Positions 8,698-17,649 of a stretch of 64,000 nt of DNA are shown piece after piece. The stretch comes from CAWGJF01 sp963822905 (GTDB lineage Bacteria > Bacteroidota > Ignavibacteria > Ignavibacteriales > Ignavibacteriaceae). The notes beneath the pieces were generated by a model. It made no database searches. It was not told the origin of the DNA and worked only from the letters and a program-made list of their open reading frames with translations. Position numbers and translations under genes: made by a program. Positions within the stretch are counted from its first letter, which is position 1, and every line of letters starts with the position of its first letter. The stretch is taken from assembly GCA_963822905.1 (NCBI GenBank), contig CAWGJF010000002.1, positions 744,001 through 808,000 of the forward strand, given 5' to 3'.

Positions 8698-10029
8698 ATG
8701 TTTACAGATACATTAAATTCAGCCGAAAGAGTGCATGAAATCATTAGCAAACATATGCTTGCGGACGGTTTTAAATTTGTACTCGATCTTAAAAATAGTT
8801 ACCGAAATAAACTTGTTGACGAAATAACAGGTCAATCATATATAGATTTTTTTACCTTCTTTGCTTCTTCACCATTAGGATTTAATCATCCAAAATTAAT
8901 ATCTGAAGAAACAAGAAATTTATTTGCAGATGCAGCAGTTAATAAGCCTTCTAATTCAGACATATACACAACTTCTATGGCCGATTTTGTAGATACTTTT
9001 GCACGAATTGCAAAACCCGATTATTTTAAATATTTGTTCTTTATTTCCGGTGGTTCTTTAGCAGTTGAAAACGGTCTTAAAGTAGCTTTTGATTGGAAAG
9101 TTCAGAAAAATTTTGCAAAAGGCATTAAAGAAGAAATAGGCCACAAAGTTCTTCACTTCAAAGAAGCATTTCACGGAAGAAGCGGATACACATTATCTTT
9201 AACAAATACTGATCCGGTTAAAGTAAAATATTTCCCGAAGTTTGAATGGCCAAGAGTAACAAACCCTAAAATTACTTTCCCTCTTGAAAATCATCTGGAT
9301 GAAGTTATTAAGTTGGAACAGCGTGCAATTGCAGAAATAAAAGAAGCAATAAAAAATAATCCAGATGATATTGCAGTTTTAATCTTAGAGCCAATACAAT
9401 GTGAAGGCGGAGATAATTTTTTCAGAAAAGAATTTTTTGAAGAACTAAGAAACATTACAAATGATAATGATATCCTCTTAATGTTTGATGAAGTACAGAC
9501 AGGATTTGGATTAACAGGAAAATTCTGGGCACACGAATATTATGTTAAACCGGATATAGTCGCTTTTGGTAAGAAAGCTCAGGTATGCGGGATAATGGTT
9601 TCTGATAGGATTGATGATGTTAAGGAAAATTGTTTTCATACTTCCAGTAGAATAAATTCTACATGGGGTGCAAATCTTGTTGATATGGTTAGATCAACAA
9701 AAATTATGGAGATAATAGAAGAAGAAAACCTCGTTGAAAATGCAAATCACAAAGGAAAATATCTTCTTAACAGGTTATACGAAATTCAGAATAAATTTCC
9801 GGAACTAGTTTCAAATGCGAGAGGACGTGGTTTGCTCTGCTCTTTTGATTTACCTGATGAAAAAATCAGAAATGAATTCAGAACAATAGCAGAAAAAGAA
9901 AAATTGCTAATACTTGGTTGCGGAACTAAATCAATTCGGTTCCGACCAATGCTGAATATTACAGAAAGTGAATTAGAAGACGGCTTGCAGGTTATTGAAA
10001 AAGTTCTTACTATTATGTCGTCAAAATAA
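8698..10029 (+). CDS. lat: L-lysine 6-aminotransferase
   Basis: PLP-dependent class-III aminotransferase that moves the epsilon-amino group of lysine to 2-oxoglutarate, giving alpha-aminoadipate semialdehyde (cyclising to piperideine-6-carboxylate). The 443 residues match the Lat subfamily rather than ornithine aminotransferases: the N-terminal LADGFKFVLDLKNS, the FFASSPLGFNHPKL block, PLP-contacting Asp264 (MFDEVQTGFG) and the Schiff-base lysine in VAFGKKAQVCG (Lys292/293). The ALDH7-type dehydrogenase across the control region would take the product on to alpha-aminoadipate. The start is supported by AGGTG five bases upstream. It ends at a clear hairpin terminator. Confidence 0.9.
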   Translation: MFTDTLNSAERVHEIISKHMLADGFKFVLDLKNSYRNKLVDEITGQSYIDFFTFFASSPLGFNHPKLISEETRNLFADAAVNKPSNSDIYTTSMADFVDTFARIAKPDYFKYLFFISGGSLAVENGLKVAFDWKVQKNFAKGIKEEIGHKVLHFKEAFHGRSGYTLSLTNTDPVKVKYFPKFEWPRVTNPKITFPLENHLDEVIKLEQRAIAEIKEAIKNNPDDIAVLILEPIQCEGGDNFFRKEFFEELRNITNDNDILLMFDEVQTGFGLTGKFWAHEYYVKPDIVAFGKKAQVCGIMVSDRIDDVKENCFHTSSRINSTWGANLVDMVRSTKIMEIIEEENLVENANHKGKYLLNRLYEIQNKFPELVSNARGRGLLCSFDLPDEKIRNEFRTIAEKEKLLILGCGTKSIRFRPMLNITESELEDGLQVIEKVLTIMSSK

Positions 10030-10056
10030 ACATAAGGATAACACTACTTGCAAAAG

Positions 10057-10098
10057 ATGGCTCCAAATCCTGCCTAACGGTTGGTAAATTGGAGCCAT
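10057..10098 (+). terminator. Hairpin terminator after the lysine aminotransferase gene
   Basis: ATGGCTCCAA (10057-10066) pairs perfectly with TTGGAGCCAT (10089-10098) around a 22-base loop, which itself has a small CC/GG hairpin. A T-rich stretch (CTCATTTTAAAG) follows. It separates the aminotransferase from rsmI. Confidence 0.6.
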
Positions 10099-10123
10099 TC
10101 TCATTTTAAAGTATTTTTAGACT

Positions 10124-10801
10124 ATGAATGGCAAACTATTTGTTGTAAGCACACCAATTGGAAATCTTAGAGATCTTTCATTTCGAGCTGTAGAAACCCT
10201 TAATGATGTGAAATTCATTCTTTGTGAAGATACGCGGGTTACATCTATTCTACTTAAACAATACCAAATTTCTAAAGAGCTTATTTCATTCAATGCAGTA
10301 AGTGAAGGGAAAAAAATCCAATTTGTAATTGAAAGATTGAAGAAAGGTGAAAGCTGTGCAATTGTTTCTGATGCAGGTACACCACTTATTTCAGATCCTG
10401 GAGTTCGATTAATTTCACAGGCTATCAAAGAATCGATTGATGTTATTCCAGTTCCGGGAGCTTCAGCTCTTTTAGCTGCTTTAACAATCAGCGGATTACC
10501 GACTGATTCATTTGTATTCGAAGGATTTCTTCCACAGAAAAAAGGAAGACAGAAAAAGTTAAAAGAACTTTCTGAAGAAAAAAGGACAATAATTATTTAT
10601 GAATCACCTTTTCGTATTGAAAAACTATTAAGTGAATTAAATGAATATATGCCGGAAAGATTTATCGTTGTCTGTCGTGAACTCACAAAAAAGTTTGAAG
10701 AAACCTGGAGAGGGTATCCAAAAGAATTACTTGAAAATCTTGAACAAAAAATAGTCAAAGGTGAGTTTGTTGTTATCATTGCTCCAATTAGTTTTAAATA
10801 A
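10124..10801 (+). CDS. rsmI: 16S rRNA (cytidine1402-2'-O)-methyltransferase RsmI
   Basis: SAM-dependent enzyme that methylates the ribose of C1402 in the ribosomal P site. The 225-residue protein is a tetrapyrrole-methylase-fold enzyme with the RsmI signatures VVSTPIGNLRDLSFRAVETL at the N-terminus, CEDTRVTSILLK, and VSDAGTPLISDPG followed by PVPGASALLAALTISGLPT. It is about 50 residues shorter than Escherichia coli RsmI and lacks the C-terminal helical extension, as is common for short forms. It stands alone, converging with the RDD gene on the other strand. Confidence 0.95.
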   Translation: MNGKLFVVSTPIGNLRDLSFRAVETLNDVKFILCEDTRVTSILLKQYQISKELISFNAVSEGKKIQFVIERLKKGESCAIVSDAGTPLISDPGVRLISQAIKESIDVIPVPGASALLAALTISGLPTDSFVFEGFLPQKKGRQKKLKELSEEKRTIIIYESPFRIEKLLSELNEYMPERFIVVCRELTKKFEETWRGYPKELLENLEQKIVKGEFVVIIAPISFK

Positions 10802-10822
10802 TTTCACTCCCCGTTCAAATAA

Positions 10823-11539
10823 TTATAATCCTTTAATACTGTGTCTAAGAAATGCAAGCGGATGCATATCTGTATTTACTCCAAGTTTTTTTTCTATTGT
10901 TTTCTTTGCTTTGGTTATAATTTTATCATAAACCTGCGCATCAGGATTTTTGAAATTAAGATCAAGCACTTCTTTGACAATTGAAATATCCGAATCATTG
11001 AGCTGGTTAACCTGTGGAAACCTAATTTCATAATTAGTTGGAGTTGCTCTCAGAATTGTGTCTTCAAGCTTTACTTCCGATTTTAATTTTATTACAGTAG
11101 TATTCGCTGCAAGATCACCAAGTCTCTGCCCTTTTCCATTGATTAATATTGTTATTAATCCTACCGAACCATAAGTGAAATAAATATCAATAGGGCTGAT
11201 CAACCATCGTAAAAAGTAGCTCCCCACACTTGCCTGGGTGCCATCAAGTTTTACAACCTTTGTTTTGATAATCTTTTTTCCGAAAGTTTGACCGTTAAGA
11301 AAAGTTTCACATAAAAAATTATAAAAGAATGCAGGTAAGTAAAGAATTATGAAAATTGCCCAGCTATAGTCAGTTATAAATAACTGATTTCTTAAAAGGA
11401 TAACCAGGAAGATTGTCGCAATAAAGTATCCAATAACAATCAGGTTATCAATGATTGCCCCAATTACCCTGTCGCCTAAACTTGCGACTGTGTATTCTAT
11501 ATTAACATTCTGGGTTGTTTGTATTTCGATGTTCTGCAT
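10823..11539 (-). CDS. RDD-family membrane protein
   Basis: 238 residues. The RDD domain covers roughly residues 15-160, with the Arg-Asp motif in ASLGDRVIGAIIDNLIV, several membrane spans, and the second block FGKKIIKTKVV and GQRLGDLAANTTVIK. A soluble helical tail of about 80 residues follows. The function of RDD proteins is not established; some act in ion transport. It is the last gene of the minus-strand operon that starts with the SpoIIM-domain gene at 17634, eight bases after the DUF58 gene. Confidence 0.88.
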   Translation of the reverse strand: MQNIEIQTTQNVNIEYTVASLGDRVIGAIIDNLIVIGYFIATIFLVILLRNQLFITDYSWAIFIILYLPAFFYNFLCETFLNGQTFGKKIIKTKVVKLDGTQASVGSYFLRWLISPIDIYFTYGSVGLITILINGKGQRLGDLAANTTVIKLKSEVKLEDTILRATPTNYEIRFPQVNQLNDSDISIVKEVLDLNFKNPDAQVYDKIITKAKKTIEKKLGVNTDMHPLAFLRHSIKGL

Positions 11540-11547
11540 AATAAAAA

Positions 11548-12879
11548 TTAAATCAAACCCCGTGCCTTTAACTCGAGATACTTATTAAGTGTTTCAATTG
11601 TAAGATTTTGAGGACTTGTAAGAATCGAATGAATATTAAATCTTTCTAACTCTTTAACAATTTGTCTTTTTTCAAAAGAAAATTTTTCCGCTATTGTTTT
11701 ATTATAAATCTCCTCAATTGTTGCTGAAGGTTTATCAATAAATTCTAATAATTCAGTATTCTGAAAAAATATTACAACGACAAGATGCGAACCTGATAAT
11801 CTTTTAATGTATGGCAGTTGTCTTTTCAATGAATTCAAAGTTTCAAAATTTGTGAAAATGAGGAACAAACTTCTTTGTGTTACCTTTCTTAAAACAGAAG
11901 CAGCAAGTCTCTCAAAATCTGTTTCAAGAAAATCAGTATTTTGAGAATAAAGAAGATCTAAAATCTTTTGCATTTGTAAAGATTGTCTGTCTGCAGGTAA
12001 AATCCTGTCTACTTTATTTGAGAATGTAATTATTCCAGCTTTATCACTTTTTCTTAAAGCAACATTTGAAATTACAAGTGATGCATTTATCGCGTAATCC
12101 AGCAATGACATTTTATTGAATGGCATTTTCATCACTCTGCCAATATCAATCAGGGAATAAACATGCTGTGATCTTTCATCCTCATAATGATTTACCATTA
12201 ATTTAGTTTTACGGGCTGTTGCTTTCCAGTTAATAGTCCGGTAGTCATCCCCTCTTACATAATCCTGTATCTGTTCAAATTCTTGTGAGTGACCTATTCT
12301 CCTGATCTTTTTTACACCAATCTCTGTGAGCCTGTCAGAGATTGCAAATAATTCATATTTACGCATCTGTAAATAAGATGGATAAACCGGAATTGTCTTT
12401 TTACCTTCAAATTGAAATCTCTTACGAACAAGTTGCATGGTTGAAGATACAAATACATTTATTTCACCAAAGTTATATTCTCCCCTGGTTACAGGTCGTA
12501 AATTGTATAAAAGATGTTTTGTTACGCCGGGTTCAAGATTTGCCTCTATCCTGAATTTCCTGATTTGAAACTGGAAAGGTATTTCATCAATTAATGTTGA
12601 ATATACTTTAAAGGAATAAAGATTTGTTAAAAAAATCTTTATTTCATTCTCATCTCCGTTTGAAAGCCGAAGTGGAGTTTCACGGTATGCAAAGAATCCA
12701 TTTTTATTTAAATATAATATCGTAATATCACTCAAAGTAGCAAACATCAATGCTGCAAAAGCCACCTGAGCAAATACATAAAAAAGTGGATAAAAATATC
12801 CTATTACAAATAAAAGAATAACTGCAGCAAACAGATAAAAAAATCTTACTCCTAAAAAAAGAGATTTAATAGTTTTCAC
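11548..12879 (-). CDS. DUF58-domain protein (MoxR-associated)
   Basis: 443 residues. Two N-terminal membrane helices (about residues 10-50), a beta-rich middle, then the DUF58 signature near residues 185-225 (RRIGHSQEFEQIQDYVRGDDYRTINWKATAR, quoted in parts: SQEF, RGDD, INWKATAR). A von Willebrand A-like C-terminal domain contains LIDIGRVM, a degenerate metal-site motif. Proteins of this type sit beside MoxR ATPases in many bacteria, and a role in assembly or stress resistance is suspected but not shown. The GTG start overlaps the MoxR stop codon by one base (TAGTG), so translation is coupled. Confidence 0.88.
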   Translation of the reverse strand: MKTIKSLFLGVRFFYLFAAVILLFVIGYFYPLFYVFAQVAFAALMFATLSDITILYLNKNGFFAYRETPLRLSNGDENEIKIFLTNLYSFKVYSTLIDEIPFQFQIRKFRIEANLEPGVTKHLLYNLRPVTRGEYNFGEINVFVSSTMQLVRKRFQFEGKKTIPVYPSYLQMRKYELFAISDRLTEIGVKKIRRIGHSQEFEQIQDYVRGDDYRTINWKATARKTKLMVNHYEDERSQHVYSLIDIGRVMKMPFNKMSLLDYAINASLVISNVALRKSDKAGIITFSNKVDRILPADRQSLQMQKILDLLYSQNTDFLETDFERLAASVLRKVTQRSLFLIFTNFETLNSLKRQLPYIKRLSGSHLVVVIFFQNTELLEFIDKPSATIEEIYNKTIAEKFSFEKRQIVKELERFNIHSILTSPQNLTIETLNKYLELKARGLI

Positions 12880-13856
12880 TATTTCGGAACCTCGACAGTA
12901 TCAACTATTCTTTTAATGATTTCATCCGGCGTACTTCCTTCCATTTCTTTTTCTGGTGTAAGTAATATCCTGTGCCTGAGTACGGGATAGGATATTTGTC
13001 TCACATCATCAGGTAAAACAAAATCCCGACCGGTCATTGCGGCAAGAGCTTTTGATCCTGTCATTATTGCAATTGAAGCTCTTGGTGAAGCACCTAAATA
13101 TAGATCGCTGTTTTTTCTTGTCTGCTGTACAATTTTAGAAATGTACTCAGCAACTTTTTCTTCGATGTGGACTGTGCTTACAGAGTTGCGGACTTTCTGT
13201 AAAGTTTCTTTAGTTAACACTGGCTTAATCACGGAAAGATCATTGACATTTTTTCTTCCATGCAAATCGAGTAATATTTTTACTTCGTCTTCCTGGCTTG
13301 GGTAATCTATACTTACTTTAAAAAGAAACCTGTCGAGCTGAGCTTCCGGCAACCTGTATGTTCCTTCATGTTCAACAGGATTTTGAGTTGCTAATACAAA
13401 AAACGGTTCATCCATTTTATAAGTTGTTCCGTCGATTGTTACCTGCCTTTCTTCCATTACTTCAAATAAAGCTGCTTGTGTTTTTGCAGGTGAACGGTTT
13501 ATTTCGTCAATCAAAATGATATTAGAAAAAATAGGACCACGGTTGAATTCAAATTCACTTTGTTTGACATTGAAAACAGAAGTGCCAAGAATATCAGATG
13601 GCATCAGATCAGGTGTGAATTGAATTCTTGAAAAACCACAAGAGACGGTTTTTGAAATAACTTTTGCAATAAGGGTTTTAGCAATTCCCGGTACACCTTC
13701 TATTAAAACGTGTCCATCTGCAAGTAATGCCGTTAAAAGTTGATTTATTACTGCTTCTTGACCTACAATTATTTTCTTTAATTCTGCTTTAACCTGATCT
13801 ATCGAATTCTGAACTTCCGAAAGATCAATCCTGTTGTTAAATATATTTTCTTCCAT
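12879..13856 (-). CDS. MoxR-family AAA+ ATPase
   Basis: 325 residues. It has a Walker A at residues 54-61 (GVPGIAKT, with Ala in place of the usual Gly before Lys), a Walker B at 114-119 (ILIDEI) followed by NRSPAKTQAALFEVMEE, sensor 1 (LATQNPVEHEGTYRLPEAQLDRF) and the C-terminal lid with GASPRAS. MoxR ATPases are thought to act as chaperones for assembly of partner complexes, often with DUF58 and VWA proteins as here. It overlaps the DUF4350 gene by 20 bases and touches the DUF58 gene, placing it in the centre of the operon. Confidence 0.94.
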   Translation of the reverse strand: MEENIFNNRIDLSEVQNSIDQVKAELKKIIVGQEAVINQLLTALLADGHVLIEGVPGIAKTLIAKVISKTVSCGFSRIQFTPDLMPSDILGTSVFNVKQSEFEFNRGPIFSNIILIDEINRSPAKTQAALFEVMEERQVTIDGTTYKMDEPFFVLATQNPVEHEGTYRLPEAQLDRFLFKVSIDYPSQEDEVKILLDLHGRKNVNDLSVIKPVLTKETLQKVRNSVSTVHIEEKVAEYISKIVQQTRKNSDLYLGASPRASIAIMTGSKALAAMTGRDFVLPDDVRQISYPVLRHRILLTPEKEMEGSTPDEIIKRIVDTVEVPK

Positions 13857-15039
13857 ACTTACCTGTTTTTTTGTAAAAGTCTTCTATCCTGTTATTTAAA
13901 AATATCAATTCGGAATCCGTGATATTATTCCGGCTGAATGTTCCTTTTAAGCTTTGTATTAGGGATTTTAATTTCCCAAATGGATAATTAGTTTTTTCGG
14001 AGAGCACTTTAATTCCCTGATTATTCAATTCATTGGTTTGCAAAAAATATTTGTTTCTCAAATAATCAAAAAAGAAAAGACTATTTTTCTTTGCTATTAT
14101 GCTATGATTATTTTGTTGGTAATATAAATTGCCTACAATCGAAACGAATTCAAGTGTTGTGTTTTCATAAGGCTTAATAATTGGAATTCGTCGCTGTCGC
14201 CTTCTTCCATAAAATATAATGAAAAGAATAATTCCGACCAGGATTAAATAATAAGCCCAGGCTAATGCGGATTGTGAAATAATAAACCTTAATGGAGTCG
14301 AGTTATATTTATTTCCCGCTTTATAATATTCATCCCAAATAACATCCTGAACAGTAAGATAAGAAAGTGATTTGAATGCGAATTCATTAGTTTCATTTTT
14401 TAAAATATAATAATTTGAAAAGGCTGCCGGAATTGCCGATAGATAAATGTTGCCTTTTCCATATTTCATTCTGAAAAAAACATTGTTCCCACTTGAATCA
14501 ATTGCAAGCACAGTTGCTTTTAAAGTGTCATAATCAACAAAATATGATCCTGAATATCCTTCTTTAAACTTATACCCGGACCCATTTTTTATCGCTTCGT
14601 CCGTAAAATTAATAACACTTGAATCCTCTTCTTCGAAGAAACTATAATATACATGAAACCCAAGTGAATCCTGGAAATTCTCTCCAAACCACGAAGCGCA
14701 AATAAAAACGTTATTTCCTGCATTAGCAAAGTTTAGAAGCATCTCAGTATCGAGTCTGTCAGGATTAAAGAGATTGTTGATGAATATGTAGTTTGTATTA
14801 ATTCGAATTTTATTTTTCAGAGTATTATAAACTGGTAAATCAGCGGTTTTGATATTTACTCCGCTACCGGGAAATATTTCTCCAAGCAAATCATGTATCA
14901 CATAACATCCAAAAGGTATTTTGTCTTTTGAAGTATAACTTTCTTCCCAGTTAATTGCTTCGGGTTGAATCGATTTTAAAATAATAAGCAAAAAGAGAGT
15001 TACAAATAATGGAATCAGAAACTTAATATTCTTCCTCAT
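13837..15039 (-). CDS. DUF4350-type membrane protein
   Basis: 400 residues with an N-terminal membrane anchor (about residues 7-24), a long extracytoplasmic domain of about 230 residues, and a second membrane helix (about 255-275, YYLILVGIILFIIFYG) followed by a basic cytoplasmic segment (RRRQRRIPI) and a helical tail. The LNFANAGNNVFICASWFGENF stretch resembles a glutamine-amidotransferase-like fold seen in DUF4350 proteins. It overlaps MoxR by 20 bases and the DUF4129 gene by four. Family assignment is by topology and neighbourhood as much as by sequence. Confidence 0.78.
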   Translation of the reverse strand: MRKNIKFLIPLFVTLFLLIILKSIQPEAINWEESYTSKDKIPFGCYVIHDLLGEIFPGSGVNIKTADLPVYNTLKNKIRINTNYIFINNLFNPDRLDTEMLLNFANAGNNVFICASWFGENFQDSLGFHVYYSFFEEEDSSVINFTDEAIKNGSGYKFKEGYSGSYFVDYDTLKATVLAIDSSGNNVFFRMKYGKGNIYLSAIPAAFSNYYILKNETNEFAFKSLSYLTVQDVIWDEYYKAGNKYNSTPLRFIISQSALAWAYYLILVGIILFIIFYGRRRQRRIPIIKPYENTTLEFVSIVGNLYYQQNNHSIIAKKNSLFFFDYLRNKYFLQTNELNNQGIKVLSEKTNYPFGKLKSLIQSLKGTFSRNNITDSELIFLNNRIEDFYKKTGKYGRKYI

Positions 15040-15830
15040 CCATTCCCCCTGATTAAAATATCAAACCTGTTAAATTCATCTGAGATTTTTGAGTAGAATT
15101 CAGATTCAATTTTATGATCTCCATACCAGATATTTTCAAATATCCTGGTCAGGTATTTAAATGATTCAAGAAATTTTTCTTTACTCTTCAACTCTGAGAC
15201 AAGCTGACTGCTGGTTTTAAACTCTCGTAAATCAAGGGCCCCAATATTAGAGAGTGAGAGTAAAATTCTTAAATAATTATACCGAACAGCAAGTTTGTAA
15301 TCATTTTTTTGAAGAGCCCGCGATATCAAATCGTTAAAATCAATTTTATTTATATCTTCGGTTTTTTCAGAAATCCGGGTTAATTTCTTTTCGGATGTAC
15401 CGTATAAAAATCCCCGGATATCGGATTTTAGTAATCCAACAATGATAATAATCAATGCGGCTATCATGATAATGTAAATCAGGTAATCCACTGCTGTAGA
15501 ATAGGTTTCTGATTGCATTATATACCGGATTTGCCGGTTTATCCAATCATAAATTCTCTCAATCCAGTTTTTATCAATCTCAGGATCCTGAAAATAATTT
15601 AGATCTTTATCTTCAAGGTATTTCTTTATTTTTTCATTAGATGGTTTCCTGAGTTCATATGGCTTATCAGCTTCGATCGGTGCATTCAACTCTGATTCAC
15701 TAAAACTATTTGTGTCAGAAGTATCCAAATCCCAAAATCGAATTGGAGAACCGGCTTCAGCCGATTGAGAGAAGATAAATGCTGTATTAGAGAGAAGAAA
15801 AACAAAAAGTAGAATTACTTTATAAAACAA
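15036..15830 (-). CDS. DUF4129-type membrane protein
   Basis: 264 residues. A cleavable signal peptide (ending near FSQSAEA), a periplasmic region of about 90 residues, a single membrane helix (about 110-135, LIYIIMIAALIIIIVGLL), and a cytoplasmic domain with the DUF4129 look: YKLAVRYNYLRILLSLSNIGALDLREFKTS and the late FENIWYGDHKIESEFY. DUF4129 domains are common in MoxR/DUF58 operons and in some transglutaminase fusions. It overlaps the next gene by four bases. Confidence 0.8.
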   Translation of the reverse strand: MFYKVILLFVFLLSNTAFIFSQSAEAGSPIRFWDLDTSDTNSFSESELNAPIEADKPYELRKPSNEKIKKYLEDKDLNYFQDPEIDKNWIERIYDWINRQIRYIMQSETYSTAVDYLIYIIMIAALIIIIVGLLKSDIRGFLYGTSEKKLTRISEKTEDINKIDFNDLISRALQKNDYKLAVRYNYLRILLSLSNIGALDLREFKTSSQLVSELKSKEKFLESFKYLTRIFENIWYGDHKIESEFYSKISDEFNRFDILIRGNG

Positions 15831-15833
15831 GAA

Positions 15834-16667
15834 TCACTCCTGTATCGTATTTATTTTTGCCATTAAACCTGTAGCCTCTTTTCTTTCAACTAGATTGAAA
15901 TACTGCAATGCAATACCGACAACTGAAATTGAATAAAAAATCAAACCAAAAGATGAAATTATTGAAGTGATAATAAAAAGTACGCTTGATGAACTGCCAT
16001 TGCCGGATTGCTGATAACCAATACCTGATAAAGCAGTAAAAATCATTGCAATATATGTTGGTACATAAAAAATAAAACCAAGAAAACCCTGAATTAATCC
16101 CAGCACAATCACCAACCCAAATGTAAACCACCAATTATTTTTGATTATGTACATACAACGACTTATTGAATCAAAAAATCCTTTTTTCTCAAATATTCTT
16201 ATCATAAAGATAGTACAAAGAGTTATTCCAAAATAAATTCCCGGGATGATCAGGAATATAGTTGCTATTATTACAATAAAAACAAAACCGATTCCTGTAA
16301 GAACGATTTTGCCAAAATTTCGTTTTACACTTTGCCAGACATTTTCAATTTCAATTGTTTGTAAATCCGAATTAATATATTCGTCAACAATAGAATAATT
16401 GACAATAACGAGAACCATTACTGCGAGTACAAGAGAAATATAATAGAGAACGAAAGGAATAATAAATGAAGTTGCATTCATTTCCGTTCTCATTGAAAAT
16501 AAGGTTGATTGATAAAGTCCGCCAAAAACACCTGCAATCAGAATGAAAGGTCCGACAATAAATACAGTAGACTTTAAAATAATTTTAAAATTCCTCCGTA
16601 TGAATTCAAAAGTAGCATTTAAGATACCGGAGAAATCACGGACTTTTCTGAATTCAATTTTCTTCAT
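15834..16667 (-). CDS. Polytopic membrane protein of unknown function in the MoxR operon
   Basis: 277 residues with about six membrane spans grouped in pairs, no signal peptide, and a short basic N-terminus (MKKIEFRKVRDFSGILNATFEFIRRNF). The layout resembles DUF975 or the membrane domain of glycerophosphodiester phosphodiesterases, but I cannot name the family with certainty. It overlaps the SpoIIM gene by 14 bases and is followed after three bases by the DUF4129 gene, so it is part of the same unit. Confidence 0.75.
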   Translation of the reverse strand: MKKIEFRKVRDFSGILNATFEFIRRNFKIILKSTVFIVGPFILIAGVFGGLYQSTLFSMRTEMNATSFIIPFVLYYISLVLAVMVLVIVNYSIVDEYINSDLQTIEIENVWQSVKRNFGKIVLTGIGFVFIVIIATIFLIIPGIYFGITLCTIFMIRIFEKKGFFDSISRCMYIIKNNWWFTFGLVIVLGLIQGFLGFIFYVPTYIAMIFTALSGIGYQQSGNGSSSSVLFIITSIISSFGLIFYSISVVGIALQYFNLVERKEATGLMAKINTIQE

Positions 16668-17634
16668 TTTTTTCCTCCCCGGTTTTGTTATTGACTATTG
16701 TTTGAGGGTAAATCCAAAAATACCAGATAATAAAACTTAATGAGCTAAGTATTATGAAAAGACTTAAATAAACGGGCATTCCTGTGAACCGCGTTACAAA
16801 TGATTCAAGAAACCCAGCAGTTATAAAAATCGGAATTAGACTGACAAGAATTTTAACTCCTTCTTTTGCTCCAATCATAAATGATTCTCTCCTTGAATAT
16901 GTTCCCGGAAAAAGAATACTGTTTCCCATAACCATTCCTGCAGCACCTGAAATTATTATAGCAGATATTTCCAGAGTCCCGTGAATCCAGATTACAAGCA
17001 TTGATTGGAAAAGTAGTCCCTGCTGGTAAAAGAAATATTGAAAAGATCCAAGCATGATTCCGTTACGCAAAAGTATTACAGCGCTTCCAAAAGAAAGAAG
17101 TAATCCGAATGTAAATGCAATAAAAGATACACGGATATTGTTAAATGTAATCCCGAGAAACATATCGATTCCGTTCATCTGTTTATAAACTGCCATCGGG
17201 TCTCCTTTATCAATATTATCAAGTGTCATATTAACATAGCTGTCACCAAGTATCAATCTTACAAAACCGGTGTCGCCTGCTGATGAAACAATCCCTATTA
17301 ATACTGCAATAAAAAAAATAGAGATTGAAATTATTAATTCTTTCCTGTGTTTATAAAATAGCAGTGGTGCCTCAATTTTCCAGAAGTTGATTATCCTGCT
17401 TTTATTTTCTCTTTTATTTTTATAAATTGATTGATGAACTTTGGCAGTAAGTGAATTTAGATATTGGGTTGTTTTACTTTTTGGATAAAAAGTTCGCGAG
17501 TAGGAAAGATCGTCTGTCAGTTCAACAAACTGATCAGCCAGCAGGTCAGGATCATTATGTTTTTTTGTGGAAATGAATTGCTCAATTGCTTTCCACTTCT
17601 CAGCATTCTTTTTTAAAAATGTAACTTCACGCAA
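16654..17634 (-). CDS. Stage II sporulation protein M (SpoIIM)-domain membrane protein
   Basis: 326 residues. A soluble helical N-terminal part (about residues 1-95, starting MREVTFLKKNAEKWKAIEQF), then five or six membrane spans with the SpoIIM/DUF95 pattern: NNIRVSFIAFTFGLLLSFGSA, IWIHGTLEISAIIISGAAGMVMG and the following FPGTYSRRES. Nothing else here suggests sporulation; in non-spore-formers this domain appears in MoxR operons, as here. It is the first gene of the seven-gene run ending with the RDD protein. Upstream lies apt with a 15-base gap, so transcription may start even further up. Confidence 0.88.
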   Translation of the reverse strand: MREVTFLKKNAEKWKAIEQFISTKKHNDPDLLADQFVELTDDLSYSRTFYPKSKTTQYLNSLTAKVHQSIYKNKRENKSRIINFWKIEAPLLFYKHRKELIISISIFFIAVLIGIVSSAGDTGFVRLILGDSYVNMTLDNIDKGDPMAVYKQMNGIDMFLGITFNNIRVSFIAFTFGLLLSFGSAVILLRNGIMLGSFQYFFYQQGLLFQSMLVIWIHGTLEISAIIISGAAGMVMGNSILFPGTYSRRESFMIGAKEGVKILVSLIPIFITAGFLESFVTRFTGMPVYLSLFIILSSLSFIIWYFWIYPQTIVNNKTGEEKNEEN

Positions 17635-17649
17635 TAATATATCCCCCGT

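Noticed and set aside
16654..17634. Sporulation capacity implied by the SpoIIM domain
   Set aside because: No other sporulation gene is present, and the domain is common in MoxR operons of non-spore-formers.
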